Source: Helcobacillus massiliensis
GTDB taxonomy: Bacteria > Actinomycetota > Actinomycetes > Actinomycetales > Dermabacteraceae
NCBI RefSeq assembly: GCF_014191425.1
Contig: NZ_JACHWP010000007.1
Coordinates: forward strand, 1 to 64,000
Length of the DNA: 64,000 nucleotides
Direction of reading: 5' to 3'
Shown here: piece by piece, positions 16,176 to 24,080 of the stretch
Position numbering within the stretch: position 1 is the stretch's first letter
How the letters are laid out: every line of letters begins with the position of its first letter
The notes under the pieces: model-generated
Databases searched by the model: none
What the model was told of the DNA's origin: nothing
What the model saw: the letters and a program-made list of their open reading frames with translations, nothing else
Position numbers and translations under genes: made by a program

Positions 16176-17093
16176 TCACCTCAGTGTGATGGCCACGCCC
16201 TGATCCTTGATGTACTGCAGAGTTGCTGCAGCGATCGGCTTCGGGATGTCGAGCGACGGGAGCGGGAACAGGTCCTGCTCCACGATCGCGAAGATGTCCG
16301 GGGTGGTCTTCGCCGCTTCGGCGACGATCGGACCGAACTCGGGGATGCCCTCACCGGCGTTGCACATGATCCCGTCGGCGACGGCCTGCTCGAAGGAGAT
16401 GTCGTTCTTCAGCACATCGGCGAGCAGGTTCGGTTCCACCTGTTTGATGTGGAGGTAGCCGATGCGCTCAGGATGGGCCTGGATCAGGGAGAGGCTGTCG
16501 CCGAGGTAATAGGCGAAGTGCCCCGTGTCCAGGCACAGGTTGGTGAAGCGCGGATCGGTGTTCTCCAGCAGACGGGTCACCTCACCCCACGAGCCGATCT
16601 GTGATTCCGCATGGGAATGGAAGACCTGCTTGACTCCGTATTCCTCGAGGAGGCGCCGTCCCAGTTCGTCGTGGTTCTTCGTGAAGCGAGCCCAGCCGTC
16701 AGCGGAGAAGGCGCGCTCCCCCTGGACGTGGCCCTTGTCGTCGCGCTGCCACATCTCGGGCAGTACGATGAGGTGCTCAGCGCCGACTTCGCGGATTGCC
16801 GATGCGATCTCGGAGACCTCGTCCCAGCATTCGGCAACGGCGTCCTCGGAGCGGTGGAGTGCGGTGAAGACCGTTCCCCCGGAGCAGAGGAGGTTGTGCG
16901 CGTCGAAGTCGTCCTTCAGCTTCTTGGGGTCTGTGCCGAGGAACCCCCACGGTCCGATTTCAGTCCAGCGGTAGCCCACTTCCTGAACCTCGCGCAGGTA
17001 CTGCTCGGCGCTGGGCTGAGAGGGGTGGTCCGCGTGCCAGACACCCCATGAGTCAGGGGCGATGCCGATTCGAGGTGCGGTGTATTCTGTCAT
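16176..17093 (-). CDS. Sugar phosphate isomerase/epimerase (IolE-like TIM barrel)
   Basis: The 305-residue protein belongs to the xylose-isomerase-like/AP endonuclease 2 TIM-barrel family that includes inosose dehydratase (IolE) and inosose isomerase (IolI). Visible pieces are the N-terminal IGIAPDSWGVW, similar to IolE, and the metal-site region with HSHAESQIG, CLDTGHFAY, GYLHIKQVE and the C-terminal IVEQDLFP (Glu ligand). It is downstream of iolE on the same strand, so both may act on inosose isomers. AAGGAG precedes the ATG at 17093. Whether it is a second dehydratase, an epimerase or IolI cannot be decided by sight. Confidence 0.82.
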   Translation of the reverse strand: MTEYTAPRIGIAPDSWGVWHADHPSQPSAEQYLREVQEVGYRWTEIGPWGFLGTDPKKLKDDFDAHNLLCSGGTVFTALHRSEDAVAECWDEVSEIASAIREVGAEHLIVLPEMWQRDDKGHVQGERAFSADGWARFTKNHDELGRRLLEEYGVKQVFHSHAESQIGSWGEVTRLLENTDPRFTNLCLDTGHFAYYLGDSLSLIQAHPERIGYLHIKQVEPNLLADVLKNDISFEQAVADGIMCNAGEGIPEFGPIVAEAAKTTPDIFAIVEQDLFPLPSLDIPKPIAAATLQYIKDQGVAITLR

Positions 17094-17199
17094 GATGCTC
17101 CTTGGCGGTTGTCATGGGAACGGGCGGCTCTGCCCGGTGGTGTTCGATTCGGCAGGCCGACGGATGCCGGCAGACAGGCCCTCGTGCGTCGTGGTGGGG

Positions 17200-18066
17200 T
17201 CAGATTGAACGGACGAACGCGGTCGAGTCCTGGACGTCGCGGACTGCCTGTTCGATCTGGCTGTCGTCGAGGATGCGATAGTCCTGCTCCATGACGTACC
17301 AGCCGTCGTATCCCGCTTCGCGCAGGGTGCGGATGATGGCCCCGATCTGGGCGTCGCCCGTGCCGAGGGGGCGGTACATGCCGTCGGCCACGGCGTCGGA
17401 GTAGGCGATGTCCCCGTTCAGGACCTTCGTCGCCTGAGCGGAGTCGACGTCCTTCAGATGCACGTGGCCCACGCGGTCGGCGTGTTCGCCGACGAACGCG
17501 AGCGGGTCGTTGCCGCCGGCCAACATGTGCCCGGTGTCCAGGCAGAGTTCGATCTCGGTGTCGTTGATCAGGCGCTCAACGGCGACAGGGGATTCGCACA
17601 GTGTGCCCACGTGCTGGTGGACCACGGCGCGCACACCGTAGGAGGCCGCGAGCTCGTGCGCTTCATTCAGGCGGCGGGCGGTCAGCGCCCATTCCTCGTC
17701 GGTGAGTTCGCGTTTGTCGTCGTACGACGATGTCCCGTTGTCCAGCGAGAGGACGAGGATCTCGGCTCCGGCGGCTCGGTAGGCTTCGAGCTCCTCCCTC
17801 AGGGCGGGGAGGGGATCGTGGTCGTCACGATGCATCACTGCGGGGTAGAAGCCGCCGATGGCGGTCATGCCGCGCTCCGAGAGGAACTCGGCCCGTTCGA
17901 TGGCGTCCTCCGGGAGGAAGCCGGCAGGTCCGAATTCGGTGTGGGTGATCCCGAGATCTTTCATGTCGGTGAGGACGCGTTCGGGGTCCAGCTGCTTCCC
18001 CCAGCCGGGTGTTTCGCAGACGCCCCACGAAATCGGGGCTGCAGCCAGCTTGAGTTCGTTGGTCAT
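17200..18066 (-). CDS. iolE: Myo-inosose-2 dehydratase
   Basis: The 288-residue TIM-barrel protein should dehydrate 2-keto-myo-inositol to the trihydroxycyclohexanedione, step two of inositol breakdown. It starts LAAAPISWGVCETPGWG, the typical IolE opening, and has the expected metal ligands in CLDTGHMLAG, GHVHLKDVD and WYVMEQDY. AAAGGGA precedes the ATG at 18066; a longer frame to 18096 is disfavoured. A good promoter with an operator copy on its -35 lies at 18144-18176. Of the four TIM-barrel genes here this is the best iolE candidate. Confidence 0.85.
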   Translation of the reverse strand: MTNELKLAAAPISWGVCETPGWGKQLDPERVLTDMKDLGITHTEFGPAGFLPEDAIERAEFLSERGMTAIGGFYPAVMHRDDHDPLPALREELEAYRAAGAEILVLSLDNGTSSYDDKRELTDEEWALTARRLNEAHELAASYGVRAVVHQHVGTLCESPVAVERLINDTEIELCLDTGHMLAGGNDPLAFVGEHADRVGHVHLKDVDSAQATKVLNGDIAYSDAVADGMYRPLGTGDAQIGAIIRTLREAGYDGWYVMEQDYRILDDSQIEQAVRDVQDSTAFVRSI

Positions 18067-18143
18067 GGTGTCCCTTTCCAGGCGGCTCGGCTTCATCGCG
18101 GACCGGATCTCGGCACGTCACCTCAACCGATCCATGTCACCAC

Positions 18144-18176
18144 ATTCTATCGACAACAGCGACTCATGTCAGGACA
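18144..18176 (-). promoter_or_regulatory. iolE promoter with overlapping operator
   Basis: On the minus strand CTGACA (18167-18172) and TAGAAT (18144-18149) are 17 bases apart, a near-consensus promoter. The operator TGTCCTGACA (18167-18176, read on this strand) covers the -35, so a bound repressor would block RNA polymerase. Confidence 0.65.
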
Positions 18177-18211
18177 AAAGACCTGGTGTGGGCCGCTGGT
18201 TCCACGATCCG

Positions 18212-19211
18212 TCAGTCGAGCTGCGCAGCCGCAGCCAACAGGGTCTGAGCGGATATGCTCAGCCCTTCGAGCCGGCCGAACTGAGCATCCTCATGCTCGA
18301 TGTTCACTGCCATGGTCGGGTCGACTTCGCGCAGGGCTCGGAGCACATCCACCCAGTAGTCGACGTCGTGCCCCTGGCCGACTGCCACGAAGCGCCAGGC
18401 GTAGTCCTCGGGCCATGCATTGCACCATGTGCCGAACCCGGTGGGGGTGCGGCCCTCGGCGTCGGCGGGCACCCGGGTGAAGTCAACGTCCAGCACGCCG
18501 TTGAGCTTCAGGCCCCGGTCTCCCATGGTGATGTCCTTCGCGGCGGCATGCACAACATGGGAGCCGAGGGTGCGGATGACTTCGACGACGTCCATGCCCT
18601 GCCACATCAGGTGGGAGGTGTCCATTTCCACGCCGATGTTCGTGGCGCCCGTCAGTTCGATCAGCTTGAGGAAGGTTGAGGTGTTGAACACCAGGTTCTG
18701 CGGATGCAGTTCGATCGCGATCGTCACGCCCCACTTCTGGGTGAGGGCATCGATCTCCTTCCAAAAGGGGACCGCCACTGACCACTGGTAGTCCAGCACG
18801 TCGAAGTCGATGCCGTTCCAGGCATTCACCACCCACGCGGGATACTTCGCAGTCGGGTCGGTACCGGGGAGGCCGCTCATGGCGACGACTCGGTTCACCC
18901 CCCAGTCGACCGGCTAGTTCGACTGCTCGGCGCAGATCATCGGCGTGCTTCGGGCCCACCTGCGGCATGGGGGACAGGGGATTGCCGTTGACGTTGAGTC
19001 CGGTGAGCTCGATGCCGTAGGACGCAATGAGGTCGAGGTACTCGGTGCGCGCCTGCTGGGATGCGAGCAGCAGGTCGACATGACAGTGCGGTGACGGGAT
19101 GAAGCCGCCGGCATTGACCTCAATGGAGGTCAGGCCGAGATCGCGAAGATTCGTCAGAGCATCGGCGAGCGGTCGGTCATGCAGGCAGGCGGTGTAGGCG
19201 CCGTACTTCAT
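18212..19211 (-). pseudogene. Frameshifted TIM-barrel sugar isomerase/epimerase gene
   Basis: Two overlapping frames together encode one AP-endonuclease-2/xylose-isomerase-like protein. The first part starts MKYGAYTACLHDRPLADAL at 19211 and is intact to about 18905 (DDLRRAVELAGRL). The second continues from there in another frame (VNRVVAMSGLPG to the stop at 18212) and holds the metal-site region (ELHPQN, GVEMDTSHLMW, NIEHED). The break falls in a run of six C on the plus strand at 18898-18903; removing one base joins both parts into about 332 residues without a gap. It could be a real inactivating mutation, phase variation at a homopolymer, or a sequencing error. It follows the 19305-20537 oxidoreductase as its operon partner. 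Confidence 0.8.
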
Positions 19212-19304
19212 GGTGGAGTCCTTTCCGTGAGCGTGGGTGGGGGAGGGTCGACGGGGCCTGAGGTGGATAGCTCAGGCGTGTCTCGGCGGGGTGGTTCGCA
19301 GAAA

Positions 19305-20537
19305 TCAGTTCTGCTCAACCTCGACGGTCGTTCCGCCTGCGGCTGCAGACCGCGCGACGGCATCGAGGACGAGCATGGTGTGCACGCCGTCGGCGAAGGT
19401 CGGGCACGTCGGCAGAGCGTTCGGGAAGGGCTCTCCGGTTCGCTGAGCGACGATCTGCTCAAGGAACGCCCGGTTCTGGAAGATGAACTGATCAACCTGG
19501 CTGAAGCCGACTCCCTCGAAGTCCATGGCGGAGCCCGCTGTCACGTACCGGTGCTTCGGGCCGACCAGGATGTTCCTCGGCCCGTTGGTGCCGTATTCGG
19601 GCTGGGGGTCATGCATCCAGAATGCGGCGGGCTGCGCCATGTCGAAGCCTGCGCGCCCGCTGGGTCCGGCCACGGAGATCTTCAGACCATTGGCCAGGCC
19701 GAACGCAACACGGGACGTGGAGATCATGCCGCGTGCGCCCGAGGCGAAGTCGGCGGTGAAGACAGCGGTGTCCTCGTTCTCCACCGGCTCCTTCGGAGCG
19801 TCATCGCTGCCGGTGACGCCACGGCCACCGGCGACATTGGCAGTCGCAACCGGGCGCTCAGTGACGGTGTTGGCGAACGATGCGCCTCCCACCCGGATGA
19901 TCCTGCCGGCGATCTGCTCCAGGGTGTCCAGCAGGTGCACGCCGAGGTCACCCAGGGCGCCGGAGCCCTGAGGCCCCTGGTAGCGCCACGACATCGGTAC
20001 GAGAGGGTCGGCCCCGTAGTCGCAGAGGTATTCGGCGGTGATCTGAGCAACCTTCCCGATGCGGCCGTGCTGAACGGTGTCGATCAGAGCGGCGATTCCG
20101 GGGTTGCGGCGGTAGCAGTAGCCCACGGCGGTGACGAGGTCGGTGGTCTTCTCCAGCTCGGCCATCGCACGCGCATCGGCGATCGTGTCGGAGAGCGGCT
20201 TTTCGCAGAGGACGTGCTTGCCGGCGGCCAGCGCAGCCTCGGCGATCGGGCGGTGCAGGGCATTGCCGACCACGATCGAGACCGCGTCGATCTCCGGGTC
20301 ATCGATGACCTGACGCCAATCGGCAGTGGCGTTCTCGTATCCGTAGCGCTTCGCCGCATCCTCAGCGGCTGGGAGGTGGATATCGGCAATGGTGTGCAGG
20401 CGGATCGGGGGGAGGTCGAGACCGAACACCGTCGAGGCCTGGCAATAGGCGTTGGCGTGCGTTCGGCCGGCCATCCCGGCTCCGATGACGGCCACCGAGA
20501 TGGGCTGCTGTCCTGAGGTGGTCTGCTTGGTGTTCAT
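19305..20537 (-). CDS. Gfo/Idh/MocA-family oxidoreductase
   Basis: The 410-residue NAD(P)-dependent dehydrogenase has the N-terminal Rossmann motif VAVIGAGMAGRTHANAY, the family motif CEKPLSDT with the catalytic Lys, and the C-terminal alpha/beta domain with GDLGVHLLD. Members include inositol 2-dehydrogenase and scyllo-inositol dehydrogenase. Its promoter carries both an IolR-type operator and, downstream of the -10, a perfect LacI-type palindrome, so two regulators probably act here. The frameshifted TIM-barrel gene follows in the same transcription unit. Substrate is probably an inositol isomer or a related sugar; not provable by sight. Confidence 0.85.
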   Translation of the reverse strand: MNTKQTTSGQQPISVAVIGAGMAGRTHANAYCQASTVFGLDLPPIRLHTIADIHLPAAEDAAKRYGYENATADWRQVIDDPEIDAVSIVVGNALHRPIAEAALAAGKHVLCEKPLSDTIADARAMAELEKTTDLVTAVGYCYRRNPGIAALIDTVQHGRIGKVAQITAEYLCDYGADPLVPMSWRYQGPQGSGALGDLGVHLLDTLEQIAGRIIRVGGASFANTVTERPVATANVAGGRGVTGSDDAPKEPVENEDTAVFTADFASGARGMISTSRVAFGLANGLKISVAGPSGRAGFDMAQPAAFWMHDPQPEYGTNGPRNILVGPKHRYVTAGSAMDFEGVGFSQVDQFIFQNRAFLEQIVAQRTGEPFPNALPTCPTFADGVHTMLVLDAVARSAAAGGTTVEVEQN

Positions 20538-20597
20538 GGGACCTCGTCTCGTCGGGGCACGGCGGCGTGCCGTGGTGGTGACATGATCGCGGCAATT

Positions 20598-20613
20598 TTT
20601 AGCGCGCGCTAAA
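20598..20613. promoter_or_regulatory. LacI-type operator palindrome
   Basis: TTTAGCGCGCGCTAAA is a perfect 16-base palindrome with the central CG step typical of LacI-family sites. It lies just downstream of the -10 element at 20625-20630 on the minus strand and about 60 bases upstream of the oxidoreductase start. The LacI gene at 20694-21689 is the natural candidate to bind it. Confidence 0.75.
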
Positions 20614-20624
20614 CATGTGCTTTC

Positions 20625-20653
20625 AGCATAGAGGTGAAGGTTTGTCTAGGCAA
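20625..20653 (-). promoter_or_regulatory. Promoter with IolR-like operator
   Basis: On the minus strand TTGCCT (20648-20653) and TATGCT (20625-20630) are separated by 17 bases. The operator-like TGCCTAGACA (20643-20652 read on this strand) overlaps the -35, the same arrangement as at iolE. Confidence 0.6.
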
Positions 20654-20693
20654 TAGGGCGGCAATATCCGGATGCGCGCCACGTCAGAAGAGG

Positions 20694-21689
20694 TCAGGTT
20701 CGGCCGGTTCGCAGACTCGGTGCGACTGTTCGGTGCTGCGCCGGGCGTCCCAGGCTGAGGCCGTCGATCGCCTCTATCGCACCCGTGGCGAGGACATCGC
20801 TGCGCTGATCGATGCTGGTCAGAGCGATGGACGGGAATGCGGTGAGCGGAGTTGCGTCGTACCCGACCAGTCCGCGGAGCGCGTCGGCCGCTGGGGTGGT
20901 GAGCACAGCGAGGGCCAACTGGTCGTTGTGGACGGCTGCTCCGTCCACGCCCGACCGCACGAGTGCTGCCATGCGCTCGGCCAGCTCTTCGGGGTCGGCG
21001 GCGATCGGTACGTCCTGCCGGCGCACCGGGACCCGGGCCCGCCGGGCGGTCGAGGTGAACCCGTCGGCTCGGTGGACTGCGACCTCTTCGGCGTCAGGGC
21101 TGAGCGGCGCCAGGTAGGCGAGTGAGGACGCACCCCGGGAAATGAGGTGCTCTGCAGCAAGTGCTCCGCCTCTGACCGGGTCGGACTGCACCGAGCTGAC
21201 GCGGTCGGACTGAAGATGCCGACCGATGACACACACTGGAGCGGTGCTGCCGAGGGACTCGAGCTCCTCGTGGGGGAGACGTGGGCTGATGAGGATCAGT
21301 GCATCGGCTCGGCCCGAGAGCATCTCGCGGGCACGCTCAGCCTCGTCCTCACGAGGAGATCTGGCGTTCGTAGCCCCGGCTGTGCCCGCGGAGAACACCA
21401 CATGCAACCCCGCCCCCTCAGCTGCGGTCTGCAGCGAGGTGATCATCATGCCGAACCAGGGGTTGACCAGATTGGGGACGAGCACACCTATCGTCTGGGT
21501 GCGTTTGCCGGCGAGGTGGGCCGCGGCACCGTGCGGGCGATAGCCGAGGCGGTCGATCGCCTCCTGCACCGCGGCGCGCTTATCCGGCCGCACATGAGGC
21601 TCGCCTCTGACCACCAGTGAGACCAGCGCCCGGGAGACACCGGCCTCGCGGGCGACGTCGGACTGGGTCGGGCGGATCGGTGCGGTCAT
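20694..21689 (-). CDS. LacI-family transcriptional regulator
   Basis: The 331-residue repressor has the N-terminal helix-turn-helix of the LacI family (TQSDVAREAGVSRALVSLVV) with the hinge region HLAGKRTQTIGVLVP and a periplasmic-binding-protein-like effector domain (NLVNPWFGMMITSLQ). The ATG at 21689 starts MTAPIRPTQSDV; a longer frame to 21797 adds sequence unlike the family. It lies directly upstream of the oxidoreductase whose promoter contains a perfect LacI palindrome, so local control is likely, with a sugar or inositol derivative as inducer. It is the second regulator of the locus next to the GntR protein at 32876-33637. Confidence 0.9.
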   Translation of the reverse strand: MTAPIRPTQSDVAREAGVSRALVSLVVRGEPHVRPDKRAAVQEAIDRLGYRPHGAAAHLAGKRTQTIGVLVPNLVNPWFGMMITSLQTAAEGAGLHVVFSAGTAGATNARSPREDEAERAREMLSGRADALILISPRLPHEELESLGSTAPVCVIGRHLQSDRVSSVQSDPVRGGALAAEHLISRGASSLAYLAPLSPDAEEVAVHRADGFTSTARRARVPVRRQDVPIAADPEELAERMAALVRSGVDGAAVHNDQLALAVLTTPAADALRGLVGYDATPLTAFPSIALTSIDQRSDVLATGAIEAIDGLSLGRPAQHRTVAPSLRTGRT

Positions 21690-21818
21690 ATTGCCGATTC
21701 TATGGGTGAGGAGCCCGAAGAGACGGCGCGCCCCCGTCGGCTGACAGAGCCGGGGCTCTGGACCGCTCGGGGGCGCTTGGAGACGGACGCCGAACAACAG
21801 CTTCCGTGCTCAACCGCG

Positions 21819-22988
21819 TCAGTCGACCACGGGCACGTCTTCCCAACGACCCGACGCTGCGGAGCGGACCATAGCCTCAACCACCGTTGCAGCGCGGAAA
21901 CCGTCGCGAGCTGAGGGGGCTTCTGTGGTGCCGAGCACCGCATCGGACAGGAACTGCTTTGCCTCGATCGTCTTGAGGTCATCGAAGCTCATCGGGATGC
22001 CGGGGCCCGGCTGGAAGCGCTCGTAGTCGCCGTGCCCGCCAGATGCCAGGACCGTCGTGTAGCCGTGCTCGAGTCCGCCATCGCCGATCTGGACTTCGAA
22101 CTCGTTCATGCGGAAGAAGCTCCACCGGGCCGAGCCTTCGGTGCCGAAGACTTCGATGGCGTAATCGGACCGGTCGCCGCGGGCTACGCGAGAGGACTCC
22201 AGAGTGGCCACGGCGCCGCCGTCGAGACGTGCGAGGGCGGCGACGTAGTCCTGGTTCTCCACCGCACCGACCTCGTCGCCGATCTCGTACCCTCCGTGGC
22301 CCACACCCATCTTCGTCGGGATGGGGCGTTCAGGAATGAAGATCTCAGTCATGGCTGTGACCGAGGAGAATTGCTGACCGGTCACGTACGACACCAGATC
22401 AATCCCGTGAGAGAGCAGATCGCCAAGCACGCCCGCGCCGGCTCGCTCGGTCGAGTACCGCCAGGTCAGGGGGCCGTCCTCCGAGGAGGCGTAGTCGGCG
22501 ATGAGCCAGTTGCGGACGTTGGTGATGCGTCCGAGGCGGCCAGAGGCGACCAGAGCCTTCAGATGCTCCACTGCGGGGGCGTGCCGATAGTTGAAGCCCA
22601 CCGCAGTGGCGATGCCCGCCTCGCTCGCCGCGCGGTAGATCTCTACGGACTCCTCGTCGCTGACACCCATCGGTTTCTCAATCCAGAACGGCTTGCCGGC
22701 GGCTGCTGCTTTGAGGGCGAAGTCGCGATGCAGGAAATTCGGGGAGCAGATCGAGACGACCTCGACGTCCGGATCGGCGAGGACCTCGTCGATCGAACTC
22801 ACGGCTTTTTCGAATCCGTACTGTTCCACCGCGGCCTGCTGATTTTCGATTAGCGGGTCAGCAGCGACGACGAGCCTGGGCTTGATCGCCAGCTCGGGGA
22901 AGCGAGTCGCCAGGCGTTGGTAGGAGCTGGTGTGCAGGCGCCCCATCCATCCGAGGCTGACCACTCCGATGCCGACTTCACGTGCCAT
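21819..22988 (-). CDS. Gfo/Idh/MocA-family oxidoreductase
   Basis: A 389-residue dehydrogenase with the family layout: GIGVVSLGWMGRLHTSSY (nucleotide-binding loop), IEKPMGVS with the catalytic Lys, GDLLSHGIDL, and the C-terminal beta-sheet domain. The ATG at 22988 has GGGAG upstream; the frame to 23102 is an artefact. It lies 29 bases after the TIM-barrel gene at 23018-23887, so the two are co-transcribed, a pairing often seen for sugar or inositol isomer oxidation and isomerisation. It is clearly different in sequence from the paralogues at 19305 and 31736. Confidence 0.86.
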   Translation of the reverse strand: MAREVGIGVVSLGWMGRLHTSSYQRLATRFPELAIKPRLVVAADPLIENQQAAVEQYGFEKAVSSIDEVLADPDVEVVSICSPNFLHRDFALKAAAAGKPFWIEKPMGVSDEESVEIYRAASEAGIATAVGFNYRHAPAVEHLKALVASGRLGRITNVRNWLIADYASSEDGPLTWRYSTERAGAGVLGDLLSHGIDLVSYVTGQQFSSVTAMTEIFIPERPIPTKMGVGHGGYEIGDEVGAVENQDYVAALARLDGGAVATLESSRVARGDRSDYAIEVFGTEGSARWSFFRMNEFEVQIGDGGLEHGYTTVLASGGHGDYERFQPGPGIPMSFDDLKTIEAKQFLSDAVLGTTEAPSARDGFRAATVVEAMVRSAASGRWEDVPVVD

Positions 22989-23017
22989 TCGGGTTTCTCC
23001 CTGTCTTGTCGGTCGGC

Positions 23018-23887
23018 TCAGTTCGAGCCGAGTTCCTTCGCGATGCGCTCGCGCATGCGGACGTTGGCCGCATCCGCGTCCTCTTCCCAACCGAAGACGC
23101 ACACGCTGATCGCCTTGTCGTAGCTGATCGAACGAAGATGCTCGAATGAGGTGTCCCAGTCGATGTCTCCGTTGCCGATCTCGTTGTGCTGGTGCACTCG
23201 GGCGTCAGCACCGGGCGGGTTCACGATGTAGCGATTGCCGACGTTCGCCAGGTGGTTGAAGACGTCGGCCAGGTGGATATGGCCCAGGGTGTCGCCGGCG
23301 TAGTCGAGCATGCCGGGGACATCTCCCGCGCCCTCGGACAGGTGGAAAGCGTGCGGGAAGCAGAACTGGTAGGTGCACCAGTCGCGGTCCACTCCGCGTA
23401 CGATGTCGACACCGCGGGAGTTCGTCTCATAGAAGTCATAGGGGTGCGGCTCGATCGCACACTCGAGGCCGTACTTCTCGAAGGTGGGGATCAGTTCCTC
23501 CATCGACTTGTAGAACTGGCCTTCGGACGCCACGGGCTGGTTCGGGTCCCCGGACAGCTCGGTGGCGATGAGAGGCACCTCAAGGGCATCCGCAATCTCC
23601 AGCAGTCGCTTCCAATTTCGGACCTGGTGCTGACGCTGCAGTTCGTCGGGGTGGGCCCAGTTGAAGACAGGGTTGAGCGAGTGGATGCGCACCCCGGTCT
23701 CTTTCTGTGCCCGATTGACCTCATCGATCCAGGCGCGGTTGACCTTGGGGTAGTGGTGCCATTCGTGGACGTCGGCGCGCGGCGACAGTTCGATGTACTG
23801 GAAGCCGAGGTCGGCTGCCTTGCGCAGCTCGTCCGGGACGGAGAGATGTGGGTGATACATCGACGGGTCGAGAAGGATCTTCACCAT
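23018..23887 (-). CDS. TIM-barrel sugar isomerase/epimerase
   Basis: The 289-residue protein belongs to the AP endonuclease 2-like TIM-barrel family. Visible features are an N-terminal VKILLDPSMYH, YIELSPRAD, CAIEPHPYDFYET (metal Glu), FHLSEGAGD, GHIHLADVFNH and a final IGNGDIDWDTSFEHL, the IolH/IolI-type ending. GAGGA precedes the ATG at 23887. It heads a two-gene unit with the oxidoreductase at 21819-22988. Role in interconverting inosose isomers is inferred; IolH is another possible name. Confidence 0.82.
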   Translation of the reverse strand: MVKILLDPSMYHPHLSVPDELRKAADLGFQYIELSPRADVHEWHHYPKVNRAWIDEVNRAQKETGVRIHSLNPVFNWAHPDELQRQHQVRNWKRLLEIADALEVPLIATELSGDPNQPVASEGQFYKSMEELIPTFEKYGLECAIEPHPYDFYETNSRGVDIVRGVDRDWCTYQFCFPHAFHLSEGAGDVPGMLDYAGDTLGHIHLADVFNHLANVGNRYIVNPPGADARVHQHNEIGNGDIDWDTSFEHLRSISYDKAISVCVFGWEEDADAANVRMRERIAKELGSN

Positions 23888-23990
23888 GGGGATTCCTCAG
23901 TGGATGAATTGGGCGAGCATATGGGCGTCCGGTCGTATGGGGACGAACGACACCGCGCTGGTGCGGGAAATGAGAGACGCGGGAAAGGGG

Positions 23991-24037
23991 GAGGAGGCCG
24001 ACGGATGCTCACTGACGTGGAATCCCTCGGCCTCCTC
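23991..24037 (-). terminator. Terminator of the iolD-iolA transcript
   Basis: GAGGAGGCCGA at 23991-24001 pairs with TCGGCCTCCTC at 24027-24037. Read on the minus strand, the stem is followed by a pyrimidine run (CCCCCTTTCCC). It lies about 45 bases beyond the iolA stop. One arm overlaps a copy of the recurrent octamer. Confidence 0.65.
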
Positions 24038-24080
24038 GTAGTTCAGCCGGCTGATCAGCGGATCGGGCCCGGCGGGCGGA

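Noticed and set aside
20598-20613. GC-palindrome as a restriction-modification or recombination site
   Set aside because: Its place beside a promoter and a LacI gene makes an operator far more likely.
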